From contig OX940867.1 in the NCBI GenBank assembly GCA_954871525.1, forward strand, positions 12,687,343-12,751,342: DNA of 64,000 bases, read 5' to 3'. The DNA is from Parietaria judaica (taxonomy: Eukaryota; Streptophyta; Magnoliopsida; Rosales; Urticaceae). The notes under the pieces are model-generated. The model saw only the letters and a list, made by a program, of their open reading frames with translations. It did not search any database and was not told the origin of the DNA. The position numbers and the translations under genes were made by a program. Shown one piece after another: positions 36,557 through 45,822 of this stretch (positions within the stretch are counted from its first letter, which is position 1; the number at the start of each line of letters is the position of its first letter).

Positions 36557-36776
36557 GTCAACATGTGCGGCGAAATAATATTTCTGTACACTCTTCCGCC
36601 GATTTTGTGGTAAAACTACCCTTTCTTTTCACGCCAAAGAAAACAGCGCACTACAGAAGTAAAAAATAAATTACTTTCACGTAAATTCTAATCTTATTTT
36701 ATTTTCTAAACAAAAAATAACCGTAAGAACTTTAAACTTTGTACGGGCGTAAAAATAAAATCCCGGCAAAAAAGGG

Positions 36777-36895
36777 GGGGTGCAACACGAGGACTTCCCA
36801 GGAGGTCACCCATCCTAGTACTACTCTCGCTCAAGCACGCTTAGCTTCGGAGTTCTGATGGGATCCGATGCATTAGTGCTGGTATGATCGCACCC
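36777..36895 (-). rRNA. 5S rRNA copy 109
   Basis: Identical to copy 103. Confidence 0.88.
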
Positions 36896-37115
36896 GTCAA
36901 CATGTGCGGCGAAATGATATTTGTGTACACTCTTCTGCCGATTTTGCGGTAAAACTACCCTTTCATTTCACACCAAAGAAAACGGCGCACTACAGAAGTA
37001 AAAAATAAATTACTTTCACGTAAATTCTAATCTTATTTTATTTTCTAAACAAAAAATAACCGTAAGAACTCTAAATTTTGTACGGGCGTAAAAATAAAAT
37101 CCGAACAAAAAATGA

Positions 37116-37234
37116 GGGGTGCAACACGAGGACTTCCCAGGAGGTCACACATCCTAGTACTACTCTCGCCCAAGCACGCTTAACTTCGGAGATCTGATGG
37201 TATCCGGTGCATTAGTGCTGGTGTGATCGCACCC
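37116..37234 (-). rRNA. 5S rRNA copy 110
   Basis: Identical to copy 104. Confidence 0.84.
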
Positions 37235-37454
37235 GTCAACATGTGCGGCGAATAGATATTTGTGTACACTCTTCCGCCGATTTAATGGTAAAACTACCCT
37301 TTCTTTTTGCGCCAAAGAAAACGGCGCACTACAGAAGTAAAAAATAAATTACTTTCACGTAAATTATAATCTTATTTTATTTTCTAAACAAAAAATAACC
37401 ATAAGAACTTTAAATTTTGTACGGGCGTAAAATTAAAATCCAGGCAAAAAAGGA

Positions 37455-37573
37455 GGGCTGCAACACGAGGACTTCCCAAGAGGTCACCCATCTTAGTACT
37501 ACTCTCGCCCAAGAACGCTTAGCTTCGGAGTTCTGATGGGATCCGATGCATTAGTGCTGGTATGATCGCACCC
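37455..37573 (-). rRNA. 5S rRNA copy 111
   Basis: Identical to copy 105. Confidence 0.82.
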
Positions 37574-37793
37574 GACAACATGTGCGGCGAAATGATATTT
37601 GTGTACACTCTTCCGCCGATTTTGTTGTAAAACTACCCTTTCTTTTCACGCCAAAGAAAACGGCGCACTACAGAAGTAAAAAATAAATTACTTTCACGTA
37701 AATTCTAATCTTATTTTATTTTCTAAACAAAAAATAACCGTAAGAACTCTAAATTTTGTACGGGCGTAAAAATAAAATCCGAGCAAAAAAAGA

Positions 37794-37912
37794 GGGCTGC
37801 AACACGAAGACTTCCCAGGAGGTCAGCCATCCTAGTACTACTCTCGCCCAAGGACGCTTAACTTCGGAGATCTGATAGGATCCGATGCATTACTGCTGGT
37901 ATGATCGCACGC
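37794..37912 (-). rRNA. 5S rRNA copy 112
   Basis: Identical to copy 106. Confidence 0.78.
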
Positions 37913-38132
37913 GTGAACATGTGCGGCGAAATGATATTTGTGTACACTCTTCCGCCGATTTTGTGGTAAAACTACCCTTTCTTTTCACGCCAAAGAAAAC
38001 GGCGCACTACAGAAGTAAAAAATAAATTACTTTCTCGTAAATTCTAATCTTATTTTATTTTCTAAACAAAAAATAACCGTAAGAACTTTAAATTTGGTAC
38101 GGGCGTAAAAATAAAATCCGGGCATAAAAAAA

Positions 38133-38251
38133 GGGTTGCAACACGAGGACTTCCAAGGAAGTCACCCATCCTAGTACTACCCTCGCCCAAGCACGCTTAA
38201 CTTCGGAGTTCTGATGGGATCCAGTGCATTAGTGCTGGTATGATCGCACCC
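38133..38251 (-). rRNA. 5S rRNA copy 113
   Basis: Changes: C116A, G97T, C92T, A71G, C29T. Confidence 0.85.
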
Positions 38252-38471
38252 GTCAACATGTGCGGCGAAATGATATTTGTGTACACTCTTCCGCCGATTT
38301 TGTGGTAAAACTACCATTTCCTTTCACACCAAGTAAAACAGCGCACTATAGAAGTAAAAAATAAATTACTTTCACGTAAATTCTAATCTTATTTTATTTT
38401 CTAAACAAAAAATAACCGTAAGAACTTTAAATTTTGTACGGGCGTAAAAATAAAATACGGACAAAAAATGA

Positions 38472-38590
38472 AGGGTGCAACACGAGGACTTCCTAGATGG
38501 TCACCCATCCTAGTACTACTCTCGCCCAAGCACGCTTAACTTCAGAGTTCTGATGGGAAACGGTGCATTAGTGCTGGTATGATCGCACCC
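38472..38590 (-). rRNA. 5S rRNA copy 114
   Basis: Changes: C119T, G97A, C94T, T93A, C47T, A32T, G31T. Confidence 0.8.
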
Positions 38591-38810
38591 GTCAACTTGT
38601 GCGGCGAAATGATATTTATGTACACTCTTCCGCCGAGTTTGTGGTAAAACTACCCTTTCTTTTCACGACAAAGAAAGCGGCGCACTACAGAAGTAAAAAA
38701 TAAATTACTTTCATGTAAATTCTAATCTTATTTTATTTTCTAAACAAAAAATAACCGTAAGAACTTTAAATTTTGTACGGGCGTAAAAATAAAATCCGGG
38801 CAAAAAATGA

Positions 38811-38929
38811 GGGGTGCAACACGAGGAGTTCCCAGGAGGTCACCCATCCTAGTACTACTCTCGCCCAAGCACGCTTAGCTTCGGAGTTCTGATGGGATCC
38901 GGTGCATTAGTGCTGGTATGATCGCACCC
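38811..38929 (-). rRNA. 5S rRNA copy 115
   Basis: Changes: G102C, T52C. Confidence 0.9.
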
Positions 38930-39149
38930 GTCAATATGTGCGGCGAAATGATATTTGTGTACACTCTTCCGCTGATTTTGTTGTAAAACTACCATTTCTT
39001 TTCACGCCAAAGAAAACGGCGCACTAGAGAAGTAAAAAATAAATTAGTTTCACGTAAATTCTAATCTTATTTTATTTTCTAAACAATAAATAACCGTAAG
39101 AACTTTAAACTTTGTATGGGCGTAAAAATAAAATCCGGGCAAAAAAGGA

Positions 39150-39269
39150 GTGGTGCAACATGAGGACTTCGCAGGAGGTCACCCATCCTAGTACTACTCT
39201 CGCCCAAGCACGCTTAACTTCGGAGTTCTGATTGGGATCCGGTGCATTAGTGCTGGTATGATCGCACCC
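39150..39269 (-). rRNA. 5S rRNA copy 116
   Basis: Changes: C118A, G108A, G98C, and one extra base near RNA positions 38-39 (gattggg). Borderline functional. Confidence 0.78.
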
Positions 39270-39490
39270 GTCAACATGTGCGGCGAAATGATATTTATGT
39301 ACACTCTTCTGCCGATTTTGTGGTAAAACTACCCTTTCTTTTCACGCCAAAGAAAACGGCGCACTACAGAAGTAAAAAATAAATTACTTTCACGTAAATT
39401 CTAATCTTATTTTATTTTCTAAACAAAAAATAACCGTAAGAACTTTAAATTTTGTACGGGCGTAAAAAAAAAAATCCTGGCAAAAAATGA

Positions 39491-39609
39491 GGGGTGCAAC
39501 ACGAGGACTTCCCAGGATGTCACCCATCCTAGTACTACTCTCGCCCAAGCACGCTTAACTTCGGAGTTCTGATGGGAACTGGTTCATTAGTGCTGGTATG
39601 ATCGCACCC
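39491..39609 (-). rRNA. 5S rRNA copy 117
   Basis: Changes: C92A, A32T, G30A, C26A. The downstream spacer is visibly decayed. The last reasonably intact copy before the array edge. Confidence 0.8.
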
Positions 39610-39830
39610 ATCAACTTGTGCGGCGAAATGATATTTATCTACACTTTTCGGCCGATTATGTGGTAAAACTATAAAAAAAAAATCACGCTAAAGAAACGGC
39701 GTATTGGAGAAGTAAAAAATAAATTACTTTCATGTAAATTCTAATCATATTTTGTTTTCTCTACAAAAAAATATCCGTAAGAACTTTAAATTTGGTACGA
39801 GCGTAAAAATAAAATTCGGTCAAAAAAGGA

Positions 39831-39949
39831 GGGCTGCAACACGAGGACTTGCCATGAGTTTCACTATCCTAGTATTACTCTCGCCCAAGCACGCTTAACT
39901 TCGGAGTTAGGATGGGATCCGGTGCATTAGTGTTGGTATGATTGCACCT
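39831..39949 (-). pseudogene. 5S rRNA copy 118, degenerate
   Basis: Full length, but with many substitutions, including several across the C box (ttgccatgagtttcactatc), changes near RNA position 40 (gttaggatggg), G17A, G7A and G1A. Confidence 0.8.
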
Positions 39950-40169
39950 GTCCACATGTTCGGCGAAATGATATTCTTGTAAGCTCTTCCACTTATTTTG
40001 TGGTAACACTACCCTTGCTTTTAACGCCAAAGTAAACGGCTCACGAGAGAAGTAAAAAAATAAATTACTTTCACCAAAATTTTAAATTTATTTTATTTTC
40101 TAAAAAAAAAATAACCTCAAGTACTTTAAATTTGGTACGGACGTAAGAATCAAATTCGGGAAAAAAGGA

Positions 40170-40251
40170 ATGGTGCAACACGAGGACTTCCTCTGCTTAA
40201 GTTTTTTGTTTTGATGAGATCTGGTGCATTAGTGTTATTATTATTACACCC
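40170..40251 (-). pseudogene. 5S rRNA copy 119, internal deletion
   Basis: About 36 bases are missing. The plus strand jumps from gaggacttcct to cttaagtttt, removing the C box, intermediate element and part of the A box. Confidence 0.8.
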
Positions 40252-40472
40252 ATCAACATGTGCGGCTAAATGATATTTATGTACACTCTTTCGTCGATTT
40301 TTTGGAAAAATTACATTTTCTTTTCCCACCAAAGAAAACGGCACACTAGAGAAGTAAAAAATAATTTACTTTCACGTAAATTCTAATCTTATTTTATTTT
40401 GTAAACAAATAAATAATCGTAAGAACTTTAAATTTGTTGCGGGCATAACAATAATATACGGGCAAAAAAAGG

Positions 40473-40591
40473 AAGGTGCAACGCGAGGTTTTCCTAGGAG
40501 TTCACCCATCCTAGTACTACTCTCGTCCAAGCACGCTTAGCTTTTGAGTTCTGATGGGTTTTGTTGCATTAGCGTTGTTATGATTGCACCC
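40473..40591 (-). pseudogene. 5S rRNA copy 120, degenerate
   Basis: Full length with many substitutions (gttttcctaggagttc; ttttgttgcattagcgttgtt). The A box is largely kept. Confidence 0.78.
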
Positions 40592-40813
40592 ATCAACATG
40601 TGCGGCGAATCAATATTTATGTACACACTTCCGCCGATATTGTGGTAAAATTACCCTTCGTTTCCACGCCAAAAAGAAAAAAAAAACGGCGCACTGGAGA
40701 AGTACAAAATAAATTTCTTTCACGTAAATTCTAATCTTATTTTATTCTAAAAAATATAACTGTAAGAACATTAAATTTTTATGTTCACAAAAATAAATTT
40801 GAGCTATAATAAA

Positions 40814-40881
40814 AGCGTGCAACATGAGGACTTTCGAGGAGATCACCCATGCTGGTGCATTTGTGTTGGTATGATCACACT
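40814..40881 (-). pseudogene. 5S rRNA copy 121, internal deletion
   Basis: Only about 68 bases remain. The segment from the intermediate element through about RNA position 30 is gone, so gatcacccatg joins ctggtgcat. Confidence 0.75.
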
Positions 40882-41104
40882 CATCAACATGTGCGACGAA
40901 ACAATATATGTGTACACTCTTCTACTGATATTGTGGTAAAATTATCCTTTTTTCAGGAAAAAAAAAACAAACAAACGCACTAGAAACATTAAAAATAAAT
41001 CACTTTCACGTAAATTATAATTTTAATTTATTCAAACAAAAAATTAACCGTTAAAACATTAAATTTGTTACAGGCGTAAAAAATAAAATCCGCGCAAAAT
41101 AGGA

Positions 41105-41222
41105 TTTGTACAACCCGAGGACTTCTTGTTCAAGCACGGTTAACTTCAGAGTTCTAATGGAATCAGATGCATTTGTGAGTTCTGATGGGATCCGATGCAT
41201 TAATGGTGGTATGATCGCATCC
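41105..41222 (-). pseudogene. 5S rRNA copy 122, last relic of the array
   Basis: The C box is lost (gaggacttcttgttcaagc) and a short internal duplication repeats gagttctgatgggatc-like sequence. Outermost recognisable 5S copy; spacer homology fades by about 41,340. Confidence 0.75.
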
Positions 41223-41340
41223 GTCAACATGTGAGATGATATGATATTTATTTACATTTTTCCGTCGGTATTACTGTAAAATTACCCTTTATTTTCACGC
41301 AAAAAAAAACAACGCTCTTAAAAGAAAATTACTTTTACTT

Positions 41341-41660
41341 AGTGAACATCACAATAAATTTACAAATTTAACGACAAGGCCCGAATCACATCATATATAG
41401 ACTCAGAATATGAAGATCACAGTAAAATTGTACTTTAAACCTCTTTAATCGTGTCTTTAGACTTAAAAGTTGAAATCGTACCTTAAAATCATTCTTATAT
41501 AGACAAGAAATTAAAACATAGTAAAGCCTTCAAAGTAAATTTTTATTATCCAAGTATTATTTCTTAAATGCCATACAATTATGCAAACTATGTAATTCGA
41601 TATATTAGAATTCTTCCTACGAAAAGAAAATAAAAACAAGATACAATTTAAAGCACACTT
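41341..41660. other. AT-rich flank, nothing recognised
   Basis: Between the last 5S spacer relic and the Harbinger-like terminus. I see no ORF, RNA gene or repeat that I can name. Confidence 0.6.
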
Positions 41661-41848
41661 AGGCCCAATTTGGTAATACTTTCAAAAGGGTGCTTTTACT
41701 TTTTCCCTAAGTTTTAGGCAAATAATATGTTTGGGTAATTAAAAAAATTCATTCTAATATAATCCTGACTTTTTCTAGGCAAAATACAGAAGCAACCCAC
41801 GGATGGTTTCTAGGGAATTAGTTTTTAATGCTTCCTTTATTTTCTCTA

Positions 41849-42963
41849 ATGAGTGTTGATGAAATCTTAGCAATGTTTTTGTTTACGTTAAGTCACAGTG
41901 CCTCAAATAGATTAGTTGGAAAAAAAATTTGAACCTTCTGGTGAAACAGTGAGCAGATATTTTATTATTGTCTTAGATTGTATATGCAATATGAGTGCGA
42001 ACATTATAAAACCAGAAGATCCGGAATTCAGATTCACTCCGAAAGAAATTTTGAACGACATTAGATACATGCCACATTTTAAGGTAAAACTTTTTTCTTA
42101 CAATTTTTAATTAAATCATTTTCCTTGACAAATGACTTTATAATTTTTAAGGATTGCACTGGGGCTATTGATGACGTCCATGTTCAAGCTGTTATATCTC
42201 CTGAAGATCAAGTGCCATTTATTGGAAGAAATGGGGTCCGAACTCAAAATATCATGGTAGTGTGTAACTTTGATATGCAATTTATCTATGCATATGCAGG
42301 CTGGGAAAGTTCGGCTCATGATGCAAGAATATTTGTAACTGCTTTGCGTAATCCTAATCTTAAGTTTCCGAAACCACCTACAAGTTTGATCCCCTCTACA
42401 TACATATTCATTTAGTAACTATTTTAATAAGTTTGAATGAAATTTGAGTTATTTATTCTTATACAATAACTTATTTACATAAATATTTTGAAAAAAAATA
42501 TCTTCATTTAATAAGTAAATATTACTTGGTTGATGCTGGATATTCATTACTGACCAAATTTTTAGGACCGTATAAAGGCAAAAGATATCATCTTGCGACA
42601 TTTCATCTAAGTGGACAATCAAATGGTTACAAAAAAGTATTAACCATGCACATTCTTCGTTTAGAAGTGTGATCGAAAGAACATTTGGAGTCTGAAAGAA
42701 AAAGTGGAAAATACTACGTGATATGCCTAACTTCAAATTTACAAAACAAGTCAAAATAATCATTGCAACAATGACTTTGCATAACAATGACTTTGCATAA
42801 TTATATTAGGAAGTCGGCCAATTTTGATCAAAATTTTGAAAATTATGATATCTATGATGATCATGAAAACGAAGATATTCCAAGATCTTTGGAGATGAAA
42901 ACAAGATCTTTGGAGATGAAAACTATAAGAGACACAATCAGGGACGATAATTTTATTGAATGA
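41849..42963 (+). pseudogene. PIF/Harbinger DDE nuclease (HARBI1-like) pseudogene
   Basis: This encodes the transposon nuclease that cuts DNA with a DDE triad. The plus strand shows family blocks in order. SVDEILAMFLFTLSH starts near 41,850. After a +1 shift in an A run (about 41,920) come GETVSRYF and RYMPHFK, with an intron of 68 bp (42,084-42,151, GT-AG). Next are DCTGAIDDVHV (first Asp) and GWESSAHDARIF (second Asp). A second, lost-donor intron follows, then YYLVDAGY from about 42,512, a further frameshift near 42,640, and SVIERTFGV (Glu) with a TGA in the place of the usual Trp. Tandem microduplications of about 16 bp (near 42,766) and 21 bp (near 42,885) add damage. The gene ends at TGA 42,961-42,963. 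With at least two frameshifts and a stop it cannot make active protein. Confidence 0.88.
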
Positions 42964-43221
42964 TTTCCTTTTATTGATTTTTATTTTGAATCTCGTCTAT
43001 TTTTATTAGGGAAATTTGCGGCGAAAATCATCTAAGTGACTAAGTTCTTGCAAATAAATCACTACCGTCTATTTTTTGCGGCAAAAGTCATTAACGTCAT
43101 CAATTGTTTGCAGATAAGTCACTAACGTTTATTTTTTGCAGCGAAAATCATCAAAGTCACAAAATTCATGTAGATAAATTACTAACCTCTATTTTTTTGC
43201 GCCAAAAGTCATTAACGTCAG

Positions 43222-43732
43222 CAGGGGCGAAACACTGGGGAAGCTCGCTCAGAGTTTAGTTCCGGAGCGTGTTCGGCTAGAAGGTCAACTTCAAAATTAC
43301 ATAGAGCATGTTCGTTAAGATGATTACTTTTGTGGAATAGAAAAAATTGGCGACCTTATCCGGATAATGGTTGAGACTAGAAAAAAAAAAGTCTTTTCGT
43401 TAGTTTATCGGCTCTTGATTTGGCTTTCACTTTACCTATTGCTACAACTTTAGTTGAGAGATCGTTTTCTTCTATGAAGTTTGTGAAGACTGATCTACGC
43501 AACAAAATGGGAGACGACCGGCTAAATGATCTTTAATTTACATACATTAAGAAAGATGCTTTCAATGAAATCGGTGACGAGCCCATTATAAATTATTTTC
43601 AGAGCATGAAAACTCGTAGAGAACAATTATAATATAATTTATGTTCTGCATTTTAATATCATTTTATTTTCAAAATTTAGTATGGGTAATTTTTGCCCTC
43701 CCTTCTGACAATTCCTGGCTTCGTCCCTCTTG
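43222..43732 (+). mobile_element. Internally deleted hAT remnant at the centre of the foldback element
   Basis: The left end caggggcgaaacactgg and the right end (in reverse complement) caagagggacgaagccagg resemble the CAGGGGCGGA-GCCAGG termini of plant TTF/ZMYM-type hAT elements. The inside carries only the C-terminal transposase part. I do not see a clean 8-bp direct duplication at these ends; the flanks aacgtcag and tgacgtt are inverted because the insertion sits in a palindrome. Confidence 0.6.
43259..43632 (+). pseudogene. hAT transposase C-terminal dimerisation domain (hATC) fragment
   Basis: In plus-strand frames the region shows blocks typical of the TTF-type zinc finger/hAT dimerisation family: VETRKKKVFSLVYRL, a one-base shift, then LPIATTLVERSFSSMK and KTDLRNKMGDDRLNDL. 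A TAA follows where the family normally continues, then YIKKDAFNEI, INYFQSMKTRR and the natural stop TAA (43,630-43,632). LVERSFSSMK corresponds to the conserved hATC core. The zinc finger and catalytic parts are absent. Confidence 0.82.
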
Positions 43733-43952
43733 ACGTTAAAGACTTTTGGCGCAAAAAATAAATGCAAGAATTTAGCGACTTTGATGATATTCGCCGCAAA
43801 AAATAAACGTTAATGACTTATCTGCAAATAATTGATGACATTAATGAACCTTGCCGAAAAAAATAAACGGTAGTGATTTATTTGCAAGAATTTAGTCACT
43901 TCGATGATTTTCGCCGCAAATTTTCCTTTTTATTAACTAGTTAGGAAATAAT

Positions 43953-44428
43953 GTTAATGACGGCAAAAATACACAAAGTTTGGTCAAAGAACCTCTCGTG
44001 TACCTAAAGTTTAAAAGTGATAGCAAAAATACTCAAAGTCACATTTAGGGAGTTGACCACTCCATTGTTGTAACACCGTTAACTTACCCGTTAAGTCTGG
44101 CCATGTGGACAAACGTGAGTTACTGACATGACAATATTTGTCACGTGGATGAGTCCATGTCAGCCTCGTTTATGATTAAAAAAAACGAATTGAACCCCTA
44201 ATTAATACAATTTAATAGAACTAATTAAACCCCTAATAATTACACTTAACTAAACAGATTTGTCCACTCTGCCAGTTGTCCACGTGGGCGGAGTTGACAG
44301 GTAAATTAACGGCGTTACGAGAATGGAATGGTCAACTCTCCAAATGTAACTTCGAGAATTTTTTCCACCACTTAAAGTACACGAGGAGTTCTTTGACCAA
44401 ACTTTAAATATTTTCGCTGTCATTAACC
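43953..44428. mobile_element. MITE with about 150-bp terminal inverted repeats
   Basis: The left arm from ttaatgacggcaaaaatac and the right arm ending tttcgctgtcattaacc are inverted repeats for about 150 bp. Shared tracts include aaagtttggtcaaagaac, gtttggag-type tracts and gagttgaccac/tggtcaactc. The centre has no coding capacity. Flanks ttaggaaat and ttagaaaat may be a worn 9-bp duplication. Probably a nonautonomous Mutator-like element. It begins only 18 bp after the preceding element's target duplication. Confidence 0.7.
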
Positions 44429-44498
44429 TTTAGAAAATTAAGTTATAATGTGTTTGTTATAGCACTTAAAATATTTAAAAAGCAAAAAAAAAAAAAAA

Positions 44499-44505
44499 CT
44501 TTATT
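44499..44505 (-). promoter_or_regulatory. Candidate polyadenylation signal AATAAA
   Basis: The minus strand reads gaataaag about 230 bp after the stop codon of the three-exon gene. Position and motif fit a plant near-upstream element, but the sequence lies in TE-derived DNA, so this is weak. Confidence 0.3.
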
Positions 44506-44735
44506 CTACAGTAAATTACAACTTCTTAAACAGAAGCTGCTTGTACGAAAGTTATCAAACACAACTGCTTGTACACGAAATTTACCAAACACTAAATCTG
44601 ACAGCACACACACTTAATTGCTTTTGAAAAGCAATTCTGATCTTTAAGATCATAGGCATACAAAAAGATATATAGGCTTAGACACATCATACTAATTAAA
44701 CAAAAACAACTTAATTGGACAAAAGAAATGAAGGA

Positions 44736-45697
44736 TTAAGCATTGGCGTTGGTCTGATGCCGTGCCTTTTCTTTCTCCTTCACTTCGCTTCCCTGCAATT
44801 TGTCATACTCTGGAAAAAAAAAATGATAACTCAGCATGGCTAACTTCAATTATTTTGCTAGAGTTAAATTAGCACTATTTAGTGTATTGTACAGTTTAAT
44901 CTCTAATGTTAATATTAGAGTAGATTACACTTTACAATTTTAATTTTGTATGTCAAGTTTGCATCAATAAACACTTCAATTTCGATTACATAAATATATG
45001 ATATATATACTAATTAGAAAACAAAAACGAACAAAAAATTGATGAGAAAAAATAAACGTCTAAATTAGTACAAATTTAAGATTTAAACCAAAGACAATAA
45101 TTTTTTAATAAATTAATAAATTTGATTAAATAATACTTTTGTTATTATAAATTAATTTATTATTCAATACATGAACAATTAGATAATATAATAAATTGTA
45201 TCCCAAAAACATTAATTTATATTAATTTATGAAAAATCTATTAGTAGATTACCGGGATGATTTTCATGGATAGAAGAGTGGTCTTCCGGGCTCTTTGTAT
45301 CCATATTATTCCCTCCGTAAATCCCTCCGAACCCGTCGACGTTGGATCTCGATGAGTATCCCTCTCCAAACGAATGTGACATCACATCTCTGATATATAT
45401 ATATATATATATTCACCCAACACAGCAAAACTACACTTAGTTTCAATCGCTTAAAACAAATACACACAACTAGTCAAACTTGGTGTCGTTTTCATACCCG
45501 GTTTTGTCATTAGGGTTCTCTTCCTTCTCTGATATCTTGTCGTTTTTGTCCTTCTCCATGTCGCTTGAAGCTCTATCTGGCTGATCAGCCGAGACACTGA
45601 ACCTGATAGCAGAAGCTTTGTGGCCAAATTTGGGCTGCGACGTTATCAAACACGGCGATTGAGTGATTCTGACCGATCTAAAAGCGTTTATAATCAT
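44736..45697 (-). CDS. LEA-like hydrophilic protein, 136 aa, three exons, probable organelle transit peptide
   Basis: Intact minus-strand gene. Exon 1 is 45,498-45,697 (ATG at 45,697), exon 2 is 45,253-45,389 and exon 3 is 44,736-44,809. Introns are 108 bp (45,390-45,497) and 443 bp (44,810-45,252), both GT-AG. Phases 2 and 1 join without a stop, giving 411 coding bases. Residues 1-35 (MIINAFRSVRITQSP...) are rich in Ser, Arg and Lys without acidic residues, like a mitochondrial or plastid presequence. Residues 45-66 are highly charged (EKDKNDKISEKEENPNDK). The middle has a Gly-rich stretch, SFGEGYSSRSNVDGFGGIYG. The end, GSEVKEKEKARHQTNANA, is hydrophilic. The composition resembles plant late-embryogenesis-abundant or seed-maturation proteins. 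Function is inferred from composition and the promoter ABRE only, and I give no symbol. It is the only undamaged protein gene in the window. Confidence 0.8.
45391..45412. repeat. AT dinucleotide microsatellite in intron 1
   Basis: About ten AT units directly abut the 3' splice site of intron 1 of the LEA-like gene. Confidence 0.85.
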
Positions 45698-45822
45698 CGA
45701 TATCTTCAGCTCTTATAAAAACTATGGATTGTTGATCAGTATACACTAGTACTTATAATATTCTTTTTCTTATATATTATGTCGTTTAATAGCAGTACGA
45801 TGACACCTCTTCGTGTTAGGGT

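Larger units (their letters stand above)
36034..38112. repeat. 6-unit higher-order block, right copy
   Basis: Tandem partner of the preceding block. The shared tract ends in the spacer after copy 112, where gggcataaaaaaagggttg of copy 113 departs from the pattern. Confidence 0.85.
1..41340 (-). repeat. 5S rDNA tandem array, 122 units, modal period 339 bp
   Basis: Continuous head-to-tail array of 5S rRNA genes, all on the minus strand. I located each copy by its 3' end (ggggtgcaac on the plus strand): 122 copies, start to start 339 bp in most cases, with 1-3 bp deviations. Larger losses occur at copy 43 (-10) and in copies 119 and 121 (about -36 and -48). The 119-nt gene matches the plant 5S consensus, including the A box (RNA 50-64), intermediate element (67-72) and C box (80-97). 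The spacer of about 220 bp is AT-rich and as conserved as the gene, which indicates ongoing concerted evolution. The array continues past the left edge. 5S RNA is made by RNA polymerase III with TFIIIA and joins the large ribosomal subunit. No transposon interrupts the array. Confidence 0.97.
43009..43926. mobile_element. Foldback MULE-type MITE with about 200-bp inverted arms
   Basis: The left arm (43,009-43,221) and right arm (43,731-43,926) are inverted repeats of each other. Both begin with ggaaatttgcggcgaaaatc or a one-base variant and contain shorter internal repeats around ttttttgcggcgaaaatcat and cattaacgtca. Hardly any sequence other than a hAT remnant lies between the arms, so the original element was probably a near-palindrome of about 410 bp. 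Long arms plus a 9-bp duplication fit a nonautonomous Mutator-like element. A Pack-MULE that captured hAT sequence is the alternative. Confidence 0.72.
43000..43935. repeat. 9-bp target duplication tttttatta bounding a foldback element
   Basis: tttttatta occurs at 43,000-43,008 and again at 43,927-43,935, exactly flanking the inverted-repeat element. Nine base pairs is the typical duplication length of Mutator-like elements. Confidence 0.75.
41661..44596 (+). mobile_element. Decayed PIF/Harbinger element (ends tentative)
   Basis: The left end reads tta then ggcccaatttggtaat, resembling PIF/Harbinger termini next to a TTA/TAA target. A weakly matching inverted sequence, ttaccaaacac then taa, lies at about 44,584-44,597. 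Between them lie the nuclease relic (41,849-42,963), a nested foldback element (43,009-43,926) and a nested MITE (43,953-44,428). The coding part is certain. The right terminus is inferred and the two flanking triplets are not identical, so the element could be shorter or end elsewhere. Confidence 0.5.

Noticed and set aside
1..41340. CRISPR-like or centromeric satellite array
   Set aside because: The regular repeat is fully explained by a 119-nt 5S rRNA gene and its 220-bp spacer; there are no unique spacers.
42449..42787. 112-codon minus-strand ORF
   Set aside because: Antisense of the Harbinger nuclease pseudogene; the plus strand carries the family motifs.
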